Below the pieces are notes generated by a model. It had not been told where the DNA came from. It did no database searches and was given only the letters and a program-made list of their open reading frames with translations. A DNA stretch of 64,000 bases from Pumilibacter muris (lineage in GTDB: Bacteria > Bacillota > Clostridia > Christensenellales > Pumilibacteraceae). Location of the stretch: positions 372,001 to 436,000 of the forward strand of contig NZ_CALPCN010000001.1 of assembly GCF_943193045.1 (NCBI RefSeq), written 5' to 3'. Below, piece after piece: positions 27,169 through 35,051 of this stretch; positions within the stretch are counted from its first letter, which is position 1; each line of letters begins with the position of its first letter. The translations under genes were made by a program, and so were the position numbers.

Positions 27169-28362
27169 TTACCAAGGGATTGCAAGCAATACGCCGGCAG
27201 CTACCGCGCTACCTATAACACCGGCAACGTTAGGACCCATTGCGTGCATTAACAAATAGTTGTCGGGGTCGTATTTCTGCCCCTCTTTTTGCGAAACGCG
27301 CGCCGCCATAGGAACCGCAGATACGCCCGCCGAGCCTATAAGCGGATTTATTTTACCGCCGGATATTACGTTCATAAGCTTAGCCACGAGAATACCGCCT
27401 ACGGTACCGAAGCAGAACGCCGTAAGACCGAGCGCTATTATTTTGAGCGTTTCGAGTTTTAAGAAAGTAGGACCGATTGCCTTTGCGCCAACCATAAGCC
27501 CGAGAATAATAGTAACTATATTTATAAGCTCGTTGCTCGCGGTTTTTGCAAGTCGCTCCGTTACCGTGCTTTCTTTTAAAAGATTACCGAGCATTAAGCA
27601 ACCGATAAGAGGCAATGCCTGCGGCAAAATGAGCGCTACCAAACACACAACGACTATCGGAAAAATAATCTTTTCTCTTTTCGAAACGGGACGAAGCTGT
27701 TCCATGCGTATGCTACGTTCCTTTTTTGTTGTGAGCAAGCGCATGAGCGGCGGCTGTATTGCGGGAATTAGCGCCATGTAGCTATACGCCGCTATGGCTA
27801 TTGCGGGCAAAAAGTTTCCTACGCCCAACTGAGGATACATTTGACTCAGCTGTTGGTTTAAGTAAATTGCGGTAGGGCCGTCGGCTCCGCCTATAATAGC
27901 AATCGACGCAGCCACAGCGCCTTTGAAACCGAGCAATACCGCGCCGAAAAACGTTATGAATATGCCGAGCTGAGCGCCCGCGCCTATTATAAGGCTCTTC
28001 GGGTTGGAAATAAGCGGTCCGAAATCGGTCATAGCGCCTATTCCGAGAAAGATAAGCGGCGGATATATTACTTTATCCACGCCTTGATACAGATAGTAGA
28101 AAAGACCGCCCGTTTCTCCCGACGGAAGAGTATGATTTTCGGGTGAATAGCCTTTGAAAAAGAGCACGTCGGACGCACCCGGAATATTTACCATGAGCAT
28201 TCCGAATGCAATCGGCAATAAGAGAAGCGGCTCGAACTTTCGCGCTATGGCAAGATAGAACAACACGAAAGACACGAGAATCATAACCCAATTCTCCCAT
28301 TGCGTGCCTTGCCTTATGCCCGTGCTCTCCCATAGGCTTTGGAGCATGTCGATTATGTTCAT
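27169..28362 (-). CDS. oadB: Sodium-translocating decarboxylase beta subunit
   Basis: 397 residues, about ten membrane segments. This subunit releases CO2 from carboxybiotin and pumps Na+ outward. Signature regions [12 protein letters not shown], containing the Na+-site Asp, and [18 protein letters not shown] near the C-terminus are intact. GGAG lies before the ATG. Sits between the biotin carrier and oadA. Confidence 0.95.
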   Translation of the reverse strand: MNIIDMLQSLWESTGIRQGTQWENWVMILVSFVLFYLAIARKFEPLLLLPIAFGMLMVNIPGASDVLFFKGYSPENHTLPSGETGGLFYYLYQGVDKVIYPPLIFLGIGAMTDFGPLISNPKSLIIGAGAQLGIFITFFGAVLLGFKGAVAASIAIIGGADGPTAIYLNQQLSQMYPQLGVGNFLPAIAIAAYSYMALIPAIQPPLMRLLTTKKERSIRMEQLRPVSKREKIIFPIVVVCLVALILPQALPLIGCLMLGNLLKESTVTERLAKTASNELINIVTIILGLMVGAKAIGPTFLKLETLKIIALGLTAFCFGTVGGILVAKLMNVISGGKINPLIGSAGVSAVPMAARVSQKEGQKYDPDNYLLMHAMGPNVAGVIGSAVAAGVLLAIPW

Positions 28363-28377
28363 ATTGAGCTTTCTCCG

Positions 28378-28722
28378 TCAGTTGATAGACGCGAGCCTTG
28401 CGCCCGTTTCAACGTTGTCGCCTTGCTTAACCGCAAACGTTACAACTCCCGCAACGGGAGCGACTATGTCGTTTTCCATTTTCATGGCTTCGAGCACAAC
28501 GATTTTGTCTCCCTTTTTAACGGTGGAGCCGTTGGCAACCGCAAGTTTCAACACGAGACCGGGCATAGGCGAATTAACCGCAGTGCCTCCTGCGGGCGCC
28601 GCAGGCGCGGGAGCCTGTGCAACGGGTGCGGCGGCAACTACGGGCGCGCTTGCGCCGCCTTCCGCTTCTTCCACCTCTACCGCATAAGTCTTACCGTTTA
28701 CGCTGATGTTAAATTTACGCAT
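28378..28722 (-). CDS. Biotin carrier protein of the decarboxylase complex
   Basis: 114 residues from the ATG at 28722, chosen for GGGAGG upstream; a frame extension to 28740 covers the ribosome site itself. The N-terminal 25 residues (KFNISVNGKTYAVEVEE) are followed by a flexible Ala/Pro linker and a biotinyl domain with EAMKMEN, whose Lys takes biotin. Equivalent to the 1.3S subunit of transcarboxylase or GcdC/MmdC. It shuttles the carboxyl group between the soluble carboxyltransferases and OadB. Confidence 0.93.
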   Translation of the reverse strand: MRKFNISVNGKTYAVEVEEAEGGASAPVVAAAPVAQAPAPAAPAGGTAVNSPMPGLVLKLAVANGSTVKKGDKIVVLEAMKMENDIVAPVAGVVTFAVKQGDNVETGARLASIN

Positions 28723-28758
28723 AATTTCAATTCCTCCCAAAAAGAGTTGTTATTTTAT

Positions 28759-29091
28759 CTATTTAAGTCTGTTTATACTTTTGATTTTGAACGGCGCTTG
28801 AATTGTTTCTTCTCCGTCTAAGCATGCTATAGCCGCCGCAATTACGGCAATAAGCTCGCCGTCGTCAGTTTCGCTTTCTGTTTTTGTTGCATTTTGAGCC
28901 GACGTTACGGCTTTTTTGCTTTTCTTTGAAATTTTAACATTAAAAATCAACTTAAAGAGTGTTAAAATTCCAACCAAGACGCCGAGAACCGCAAAAACGA
29001 TTACAATGCCCAAAACCGCTATAATAGCCGCTTTGCCCAAAGAAGTGTCGCTTTTTGCCGCTAACAGCGCAACGTTTAAAACGTCCGTCAT
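28759..29091 (-). CDS. oadG: Sodium pump decarboxylase gamma subunit, OadG family
   Basis: 110 residues from the ATG at 29091, with AAGGAG nine bases upstream. One membrane segment (about residues 20-45, IIAVLGIVIVFAVLGVLVGIL) and a charged linker, then a short conserved C-terminal region LIAVIAAAIACLDG. The gamma subunit links alpha to beta in Na+-pumping decarboxylases. Starts six bases behind the carboxyltransferase gene. Confidence 0.82.
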   Translation of the reverse strand: MTDVLNVALLAAKSDTSLGKAAIIAVLGIVIVFAVLGVLVGILTLFKLIFNVKISKKSKKAVTSAQNATKTESETDDGELIAVIAAAIACLDGEETIQAPFKIKSINRLK

Positions 29092-29096
29092 ACCGT

Positions 29097-30467
29097 TCAC
29101 TCCTTATTTGCGAAAATTTGCAACGCGGCAATCATATAAGGGCGCGACAAAGCGGGCTCTATAACGTTGTCGAGATACCCTTTTTTAGCTACAGCGGGCG
29201 CGAGCATATTTTCTTCCGCATACGACTCTGCAAGCTTTTTAGCCGCTTGCTCTTTATTTTTTGCTTGAGCGATTTCGTCTTTATACAAGAGTTGCGCGGC
29301 GGCTTCGCCCGAAACGGTGCCTATTTTGGCGTTAGCCCATGCAACCGAATAATCAACGTTACTTTTAGATGCGAACGCCGTGTACCCGAGCCCGATTGCG
29401 TCGCCGCAAACAAGCGCGAGTTTAGGAACGGATATTCCGTTATAAGTAAAGAGCATGTCGGATACGGCGCGAATAGTTTGCCCGTCGGTTTCCGCCGTAG
29501 TTACAACTCCGTCGCAATTAACGACGTTTACAACGGGCAGAGAGAATGACTCGCAAGTGTTCAAAAGCTCGGTTATTTTTCCCGCGCCCTCGCGGCTGAG
29601 TTTACCGTCGGTAGCCACAAATCCTACCGCGATGCCTCCGAGACGGGCAAATCCTGTTTTAACTTCTTTGGCAAAGTTTTCGCGCAACATAAGCACGCTG
29701 TTTTTATCGAAAATCTCATTTAAAGTATCGCCTACAGTTTTCAAAGCCGCCGCTTTTGCAGTTCTGTTGGGGTCGTCGGCAGATTCGACTACGGGAGAAA
29801 CCGCAATATTAAGGAATGACGATACTACCGATTTGAGTTCTTTATCGCTTTTCACGACGTTGGTTACAACGTCGGAATTTTCGCCGAGATATGCGCCCGT
29901 GCAGATTTTCGCGGGGTCGGCTTTCGTGTTACCCGCAAGAATAAGCGGGCTCGACGTTGCTATTTGCGCGCCGGAGTATGCCACGCACAAATCCGTTACC
30001 GCGCAATAGTAGCTCGAAAGCCCGAAGTCGGCGCCTTTCACCGCCATTACCGTAGGAACGGCGCCGTATGCGTCGCCGAGCGCCGCGAAAATTGCGGCAT
30101 ATCCCTCCATAGCGTCTATGCCTTCGCCGAAACGCGCTCCCGCAGTGTCGAGAATACCTATAACGGGCAATCCCGCGCTAACGGAAGAATCAATCAATTT
30201 AACGATTTTTCTCGCGTTCGCTCTTCCTATACTGCCTTTAAGCACTTTGGAATTAGTGGCGAACAAACCAACCCTAATATCGAAAATATGGGCAAAACCA
30301 CTGACAACGCCTTCGCCGGTAGCTTCACCCAAATCCGTATTGTCGCATATAAATTTGTCCGTTTCCACGAAAGAATTTTCATCGACTACCGATAAAACGG
30401 TTTTCATAAGTTCTTTCGACGCCAATTCCGCGTTTTTTGTCATATTTGAAAAAATCGCGTTACTCAT
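29097..30467 (-). CDS. Acyl-CoA carboxyltransferase-family protein (MmdA/12S-like), divergent
   Basis: 456 residues, about 50 shorter than methylmalonyl-CoA decarboxylase alpha because the N-terminal ARERI region is reduced. The crotonase-like carboxyltransferase fold is recognisable twice: GEGVVSGFAHI, GILDTAGARFGEG (GGARIQEG in usual members) in the first half and GDAIGLGYTAF plus VSGEAAAQLLY in the second. In the first half the usual Gly-Gly oxyanion motif (CAGGAVY) is replaced by ADFGLSSYY, so the acyl-CoA site may be changed. GGAGG precedes the ATG. First gene of the Na+ decarboxylase operon. Substrate could be methylmalonyl-CoA or another malonyl-type CoA ester; uncertain. Confidence 0.75.
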   Translation of the reverse strand: MSNAIFSNMTKNAELASKELMKTVLSVVDENSFVETDKFICDNTDLGEATGEGVVSGFAHIFDIRVGLFATNSKVLKGSIGRANARKIVKLIDSSVSAGLPVIGILDTAGARFGEGIDAMEGYAAIFAALGDAYGAVPTVMAVKGADFGLSSYYCAVTDLCVAYSGAQIATSSPLILAGNTKADPAKICTGAYLGENSDVVTNVVKSDKELKSVVSSFLNIAVSPVVESADDPNRTAKAAALKTVGDTLNEIFDKNSVLMLRENFAKEVKTGFARLGGIAVGFVATDGKLSREGAGKITELLNTCESFSLPVVNVVNCDGVVTTAETDGQTIRAVSDMLFTYNGISVPKLALVCGDAIGLGYTAFASKSNVDYSVAWANAKIGTVSGEAAAQLLYKDEIAQAKNKEQAAKKLAESYAEENMLAPAVAKKGYLDNVIEPALSRPYMIAALQIFANKE

Positions 30468-30520
30468 TTCATGCCTCCGAAATATTTTTCAGGCTAAAAA
30501 CCCAAAATTTCCACGATAAT

Positions 30521-30549
30521 ATTATAACGTAAGTATAAAAAAAATACAA
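30521..30549 (-). promoter_or_regulatory. Promoter of the decarboxylase operon
   Basis: TTGTAT (30549-30544), 17-base spacer, TATAAT (30526-30521), about 54 bases before the carboxyltransferase start. The spacer begins with a run of T. An 11-base palindrome GCGATTATCGC (30550-30560) abuts the -35 box and may be an operator. Confidence 0.65.
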
Positions 30550-30572
30550 GCGATTATCGCCTGCATTTCAAT

Positions 30573-30591
30573 AAAAATTAAAAGAATTTTT
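30573..30591 (-). terminator. Weak AT-only hairpin after rluB
   Basis: AAAAATT and AATTTTT pair around CTTTT immediately after the rluB stop codon on the minus strand. The all-AT stem is weak, so termination here is uncertain. Confidence 0.3.
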
Positions 30592-31302
30592 CTAAACCTT
30601 TTTAAGGTAATCAATTTCGTTGGGTTTAAGCTCGCGGCATTCTCCGCGTCCCAAGCCGCCGAGTTTTAATTCTCCCACCCCAACTCGCTTTAAGAACACT
30701 ACCTCGCGGTTAATCGATTCGAACATTCTGCGCACTTGCCTATTTCGCCCCTCGCTGATAACAACTTCGAGCCTCGTAAGTTTTCCATCGAATTCAAGAA
30801 CCGTAATTCGGCAACGCTTTGTCTTTACGCCGTCGAGAATTACTCCGCCGCGCAATTTGTTGAGTTCTTCTTCGCTTACCTCGTTTTCTATTTTTGCGAC
30901 GTACGTTTTGGAAATATCGTTTCGCGGATGAGAAATGCGATTGCACAAATCGCCGTCGGTTGTCAGCAACAAAAGACCTTCGGTGTCGTAGTCGAGCCGC
31001 CCTATCGGAAAAATGCGCTTGTTTGCGAATTTTTTATCGAGCAAATCCATAACGGTTTTCCTGCCCTTTTCGTCGTTTGTGCTCGTGATATATCCTTTCG
31101 GTTTATTCAACATTAAATAAATATGTTTATGTATGGGTTGGGCGCGTTTTCCGTCAACAGTCACGAAATCGTCTTCGCTAACGTCTGTTGCCAAATCCGT
31201 AACAATCTTGCCGTTAAGCTTAACGCGCCCCGCAGTTATAATTTGTTCGCTTGCTCTGCGACTCGCAAGACCGCATTCGGCAAGATATTTGTTTATTCTC
31301 AA
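30592..31302 (-). CDS. rluB: 23S rRNA pseudouridine synthase, RsuA/RluB family
   Basis: 236 residues, TTG start at 31302 with GGAG ten bases upstream. Residues 1-55 are an S4 RNA-binding domain (RINKYLAECGLASRRASEQII); the catalytic Asp is in GRLDYDTEGLLLLTTDGDL near residue 100; GRNRQVRRMFE is the usual C-terminal motif. Acts on large-subunit rRNA. Last gene of the lysA-to-rluB operon, behind dacF. Confidence 0.92.
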   Translation of the reverse strand: MRINKYLAECGLASRRASEQIITAGRVKLNGKIVTDLATDVSEDDFVTVDGKRAQPIHKHIYLMLNKPKGYITSTNDEKGRKTVMDLLDKKFANKRIFPIGRLDYDTEGLLLLTTDGDLCNRISHPRNDISKTYVAKIENEVSEEELNKLRGGVILDGVKTKRCRITVLEFDGKLTRLEVVISEGRNRQVRRMFESINREVVFLKRVGVGELKLGGLGRGECRELKPNEIDYLKKV

Positions 31303-31328
31303 TGTTTACATTCTCCGATAACTATTTG

Positions 31329-32471
31329 TCACCAAGCGCCGATTACGTCTTTGAGCTTATCAACGTATCCGCGCTTTTCGACACTACTAATAGTATATAA
31401 TTTTCCCTCAAAAAGCAACTGTTTTTGTAGGCTAACAGTAAATTTTCCCGCAGGAACTCCTATTTTCACAGGAGCCGTAAGCTCGGATACGGGAAATACT
31501 TCAACTTTCACGTCCGAAAGTTCGTCGTCGCGTAGCGGATAGAAAAACTTTTCTTTACCTTCGGCTTCCGCAACCGACGTTTTTCCGTCGGAAACCGAAA
31601 TGCGCCTAATTAAGTCCGCGCTTTCGGTAAGGTCGCGCAAGCTGTATTCAGAAAAAGCTTTGTCCATAAGCGCGGCGCAATCTTCGAACATAGGTCCGCA
31701 GTTTAAAACAACCGCTATAACTCTCATACCGTTTCTTGTGGCGCTCGCAACAAGACAACGTCCCGCTTTTTTCGTGAATCCCGTTTTTACTCCGTCGCCG
31801 CCCTCGTAAGTGGAAAGTATTTTGTTTTTGTTTACGAGCACTCTGGGATAGTCTCTCCCTTCCCATGCCATAGTATATTTTTTAGTGGCGACTATTTTTG
31901 CGAAAATCGGATTTTTAAAAGCATAGGCGGTAATGCGCGCAAGGTCTCGAGCGGTAGTGTAATGCTCGTCGTTATGCAGTCCGTGCGGATTCACAAAGTT
32001 AGAGTCTTTCGCGCCCGCTTTTTCCGCCGTAGCGTTCATAAGCTCGGCGAATTTTTCAACGCTACCGCCTACGGTTATGGCAAGAGCTTCGGCGCAATCG
32101 TTGCCCGAACGAAGCATTAAACCGTATAATAAGTCTATTATTTTAACTTTTTCGCCTTTTTGAAGATATATAGACGAGCCCTCTACTCCTACCGCTTTAT
32201 CGGGAACCGTAATCGTTTTTTCCAAATCGTCGCAGTTGTCGAGAACGGTGATTGCGGTGCAGATTTTAGTGGTGCTCGCCATAGGACGTTTGCGGTCGGG
32301 CGACTTTGAATAAAGAAGTCTGCCCGTAGAACTCTCGATAACCGCCATACATTCGGCGCTCGTTTCCGCGTTGCCTTGCGTTTGAGCGCCCGCGTTCAAA
32401 GTTGCGGGCAGTAACAAAAGCATTGCCGCTATAATCAAAAAACAGCAGATTGACATTTGCCGCGCTTTCAT
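31329..32471 (-). CDS. D-alanyl-D-alanine carboxypeptidase, DacF/DacB type (S11)
   Basis: 380 residues from the ATG at 32471, which overlaps the gerW stop as ATGA; an ATG three codons earlier is possible. Signal peptide in residues 1-28. Penicillin-binding motifs are complete: STTK (catalytic Ser), SGN (LRSGNDCAEA) and KTG (KTGFTKKAG); a PBP5-type C-terminal domain follows. It trims peptidoglycan pentapeptides outside the cytoplasm. The gene order scpB-DUF2953-gerW-dac-rluB indicates a spore cortex role; the usual spmA and spmB genes are missing between it and rluB. Confidence 0.92.
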   Translation of the reverse strand: MKARQMSICCFLIIAAMLLLLPATLNAGAQTQGNAETSAECMAVIESSTGRLLYSKSPDRKRPMASTTKICTAITVLDNCDDLEKTITVPDKAVGVEGSSIYLQKGEKVKIIDLLYGLMLRSGNDCAEALAITVGGSVEKFAELMNATAEKAGAKDSNFVNPHGLHNDEHYTTARDLARITAYAFKNPIFAKIVATKKYTMAWEGRDYPRVLVNKNKILSTYEGGDGVKTGFTKKAGRCLVASATRNGMRVIAVVLNCGPMFEDCAALMDKAFSEYSLRDLTESADLIRRISVSDGKTSVAEAEGKEKFFYPLRDDELSDVKVEVFPVSELTAPVKIGVPAGKFTVSLQKQLLFEGKLYTISSVEKRGYVDKLKDVIGAW

Positions 32472-32860
32472 TTTTTGCATTTCTCTCCCGAATCGAGCAA
32501 ACTTTCCATTACGTCGGGAATCAAATTGAGTATTTTGTCGAACGGATTTTTATCGTCCATCTTAATTATTTTGACGCTTTTGCCGTCGCTTACCAAAAAA
32601 CCTATTGGCGACACCGACACGGCGGCGCCGCTTCCGCCCGCAAACGGATATTCCGACAAATTCTGTTGAGCCATGTCGCTGTATTCTCCTCCGCCCGTCA
32701 AAAAGCCCATAGTAACTTTGCTGAGCGGAATAATGCTTACTCCGTCGGCGGTGGTAACGGGATTGCCGACAACCGTGTCTGCGTCTACCAAAGTGCGTAT
32801 TTTGGTAAACGCATTGTCCATCACTCTCTCTACGGGATGTTCGTTGTTTTGTACTATCAT
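32468..32860 (-). CDS. gerW: GerW family sporulation protein (YtfJ)
   Basis: 130 residues. NEHPVERVMDNAFTKIRTLVDADTVVGNP at the N-terminus, the glycine-rich GFLTGGGEY and GGSGAAVSVSPIGFLV segments are the hallmarks of YtfJ/GerW, needed for spore germination with some germinants in Bacillus. AGGAGG lies ten bases before the ATG. Overlaps DUF2953 upstream and the carboxypeptidase downstream by four bases each. Confidence 0.92.
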   Translation of the reverse strand: MIVQNNEHPVERVMDNAFTKIRTLVDADTVVGNPVTTADGVSIIPLSKVTMGFLTGGGEYSDMAQQNLSEYPFAGGSGAAVSVSPIGFLVSDGKSVKIIKMDDKNPFDKILNLIPDVMESLLDSGEKCKK

Positions 32861-33441
32861 GTGCGTGCGACCTCCTGTTTTCGCGTGTTATTCGTTTGCT
32901 TGAAAATACTTTTTATGCAACTGACAATAATATCTGCAATAGATATGCCTATTATGCCTATAAAATCGGTTTGAAGTACGTCTCTGTTATAAACGGGCGT
33001 AAACGATTCCGTTATATCCACGCTGTAACGGCATTTAACAGGCGCCATAAACGAATAAAACAGCACCCGCATAGATTGCAAAAGCGCTATTGTAAAAAAG
33101 GAATCGTTGGTTCTCCCGGCTGTAAAATGAGCCGAAACTTTTTCAACGAGCATATTTTCGAATGCGGGATTTTTAAGCATTGCCGCAATGGATTTTTTAT
33201 CTTTAACGTCGGTGTTCAAATGTATTTTGCCGCTTTTTTTGCCGTGCTCGATTACAAGGTTGTTTCGTTTTTCCTCGTCGTGCTCGAAGTGAACCGCAGC
33301 ATGAAAAACTCTTATGCCGAAAAGATAAATCTTAATAAAGCCGTCGTTTCCGAAAAGATTGAGATAAAAGTTCAATCCTACGCGAATTTGCGCCGCCGAC
33401 AAACTTAAAATAAGTATTGTAACAACTAAAAAGACCAACAT
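32857..33441 (-). CDS. DUF2953 domain protein
   Basis: 194 residues. N-terminal membrane segment (residues 1-20), then a mainly hydrophilic domain of DUF2953 type and a C-terminal hydrophobic helix near 150-175. Function unknown; it is always found near gerW/ytfJ in sporulating Clostridia. The annotated ATG at 33441 lies inside a strong hairpin and has no ribosome site, so the true start may differ. Overlaps gerW by four bases. Confidence 0.75.
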   Translation of the reverse strand: MLVFLVVTILILSLSAAQIRVGLNFYLNLFGNDGFIKIYLFGIRVFHAAVHFEHDEEKRNNLVIEHGKKSGKIHLNTDVKDKKSIAAMLKNPAFENMLVEKVSAHFTAGRTNDSFFTIALLQSMRVLFYSFMAPVKCRYSVDITESFTPVYNRDVLQTDFIGIIGISIADIIVSCIKSIFKQTNNTRKQEVART

Positions 33442-33459
33442 ATTACTGTTAGTCTTTTT
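33428..33459 (-). terminator. Hairpin between scpB and DUF2953, terminator-like, covering the DUF2953 start codon
   Basis: AAAAAGACTAACA and TGTTGGTCTTTTT pair over 13 bases (one wobble) around GTAATA. It has the A-tract, stem, T-tract form of an intrinsic terminator, but the ATG of the DUF2953 gene is at the loop/stem edge. Could be an attenuator or a translation control hairpin. Confidence 0.5.
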
Positions 33460-33490
33460 CGGTTAAAGTTTTTTTATTCGCGCGCATAGC

Positions 33491-34138
33491 TCAGCCGATT
33501 TTTTGCAAATCCGTTTCCGCTTCCAAAAAGTCGGGCGTCTCCTCTTCTTCCGGCAGTTCGAATTCGTTATAAAGGCTGACTTCTTCGGGTTTTGCGGCGT
33601 TCCCTTCTTCAAGAACTTTTATGCTCGCAAGAAGTTGCTCGTAGTCGGGAAGCTGCTCTATGCTCTCTATTTGAAAACGCTTTAAAAACATATCGGTAGT
33701 TCCGAACAATAAAGGTTTACCCACAACGTCTTTGCGCCCCACAACCTCTATAAGATTGTGCTTTAAAAGCACTTGAACGGCGTAATCGCAATTAACGCCG
33801 CGAATCTGTTCAATTTCAAGACGTGTAACGGGTTGCTTATAAGCCACTATCGCAACGGTTTCGAGCGCGGCGTTGCTCAATTCCTTTTCCTTAATGGGAT
33901 TAAGCACGCTGCTAATCGCGTCGGCGTATGCGGGGTTTGAACCGAATTGAATTTTCCCGTTGTAGTTTAATAAATGAATGCCGCATTTGCCGCCGTATTT
34001 CTTTTTAAGCCTTGCAACCGACTGTTTAACTTCGCTCTGTTGCAGTTCCAACAGTTCCACTATTTCCGACATGCTTATGCCTTCGCCAGACACGAGCAAC
34101 AACGCTTCTATAATTTCGTCTAGTTGTTCTATTTCCAT
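33491..34138 (-). CDS. scpB: Segregation and condensation protein B
   Basis: 215 residues from the ATG at 34138 with GGAGG upstream. Two winged-helix domains; IVAYKQPVTRLEIEQIRGVNCDYAVQVLLKHNLIEVVGRKDVVGKPLLFGTT is the conserved core (about residues 95-150). Part of the SMC condensin complex together with ScpA. C-terminal 40 residues are acidic. Follows scpA after 80 bases that hold a 14-base palindrome. Confidence 0.94.
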   Translation of the reverse strand: MEIEQLDEIIEALLLVSGEGISMSEIVELLELQQSEVKQSVARLKKKYGGKCGIHLLNYNGKIQFGSNPAYADAISSVLNPIKEKELSNAALETVAIVAYKQPVTRLEIEQIRGVNCDYAVQVLLKHNLIEVVGRKDVVGKPLLFGTTDMFLKRFQIESIEQLPDYEQLLASIKVLEEGNAAKPEEVSLYNEFELPEEEETPDFLEAETDLQKIG

Positions 34139-34174
34139 TGTTTGTTCCGTCCTCCGTAGCACTCTTTTCGAACG

Positions 34175-34188
34175 AACGCGCGTTCGCG
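34175..34188. repeat. 14-base perfect palindrome in the scpA-scpB gap
   Basis: CGAACGCGCGTTCG is fully symmetrical. It has no T-run and no loop, so it is not a standard terminator; it could be a protein site or chance. Confidence 0.3.
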
Positions 34189-34218
34189 TTCACGAATTTA
34201 TCTTTTGGCAAACGGCGC

Positions 34219-35043
34219 CTACGCCACCTTTTTCAGTAATATTTCGCCGAAAATTTCTTTTTGTTCGGCTCGCACGAATTGAAGCTTTAAAAGTTCCAAA
34301 AGCGCTTGAAATGTTGTGATTATTTCGCTTTTAGAATAATCGTCTTCGAACAACTCGTCGAATTTCGCCGTATCGCGCAAAAGCATAAAGTCTTTTATAT
34401 GCGACATTTTTTCGGCTACCGTAAATCTGTCGAGAGTTATTCTGCGTTCTTTTTTCGTTATGTTTCGCTTCTCCATTTTGAGAAACATTTTTTGAAGGGC
34501 TTTCATAAGTCCTTCCATAGTCATGTCTTTAAGCACGAAACGCGGCTCGCCCACGCTCGAATCGGGCGGTCGGAAATGTATGCCCACAGTTTCCTGTTCT
34601 CTCATTTTTTGGCATGCTTCTTTATAAAGCTTGTATTCTTCCAAACGTTGAATAAGCTGCTTTTCGGTATCCTCTTCTTCGGGAATTTCTTCCTGAGGCT
34701 TCGGCAAAAGCGATTTCGATTTGATTTCTATAAGACACGCCGCCATTTCTATAAATTCGGAAGCGTTTTCAAGGTCAACTTCTTTAAGCTCGGCTATGTA
34801 CTCCATATATTGCTCGGTTATTTGCGAAACAAATATGTCTTTAATTTGAATTTTAGCCGCTTTAATAAGATGCAAAAGTAAATCGAGCGGTCCCTCGAAC
34901 GCTTCGAGTCTTATTTTATATGACGATTCGTTATATTCTTCGCCGTCGGGAAGAGTAGGCTTATCGTTTGCATTTGCTTGTTCGTTTTGCTCGGAAGAGT
35001 TCGTTTGTATTTCGTCTTGTTTTGTCGTGTTGTCGATTTCCAT
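34219..35043 (-). CDS. scpA: Segregation and condensation protein A
   Basis: 274 residues. After an acidic, polar N-terminal extension of 40 residues comes the kleisin core: YKIRLEAFEGPLDLLLHLIKAAKIQIKDIFVSQITEQYMEYI, then a helical middle and a winged-helix C-terminus. Bridges SMC heads and binds ScpB. AAGGTGAT precedes the ATG. Nine bases behind the M50 protease gene. Confidence 0.93.
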   Translation of the reverse strand: MEIDNTTKQDEIQTNSSEQNEQANANDKPTLPDGEEYNESSYKIRLEAFEGPLDLLLHLIKAAKIQIKDIFVSQITEQYMEYIAELKEVDLENASEFIEMAACLIEIKSKSLLPKPQEEIPEEEDTEKQLIQRLEEYKLYKEACQKMREQETVGIHFRPPDSSVGEPRFVLKDMTMEGLMKALQKMFLKMEKRNITKKERRITLDRFTVAEKMSHIKDFMLLRDTAKFDELFEDDYSKSEIITTFQALLELLKLQFVRAEQKEIFGEILLKKVA

Positions 35044-35051
35044 ATATCACC

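Noticed and set aside
34175-34188. CGAACGCGCGTTCG palindrome as a parS-like site near scpAB
   Set aside because: It does not match the known parS sequence and there is no parAB here.
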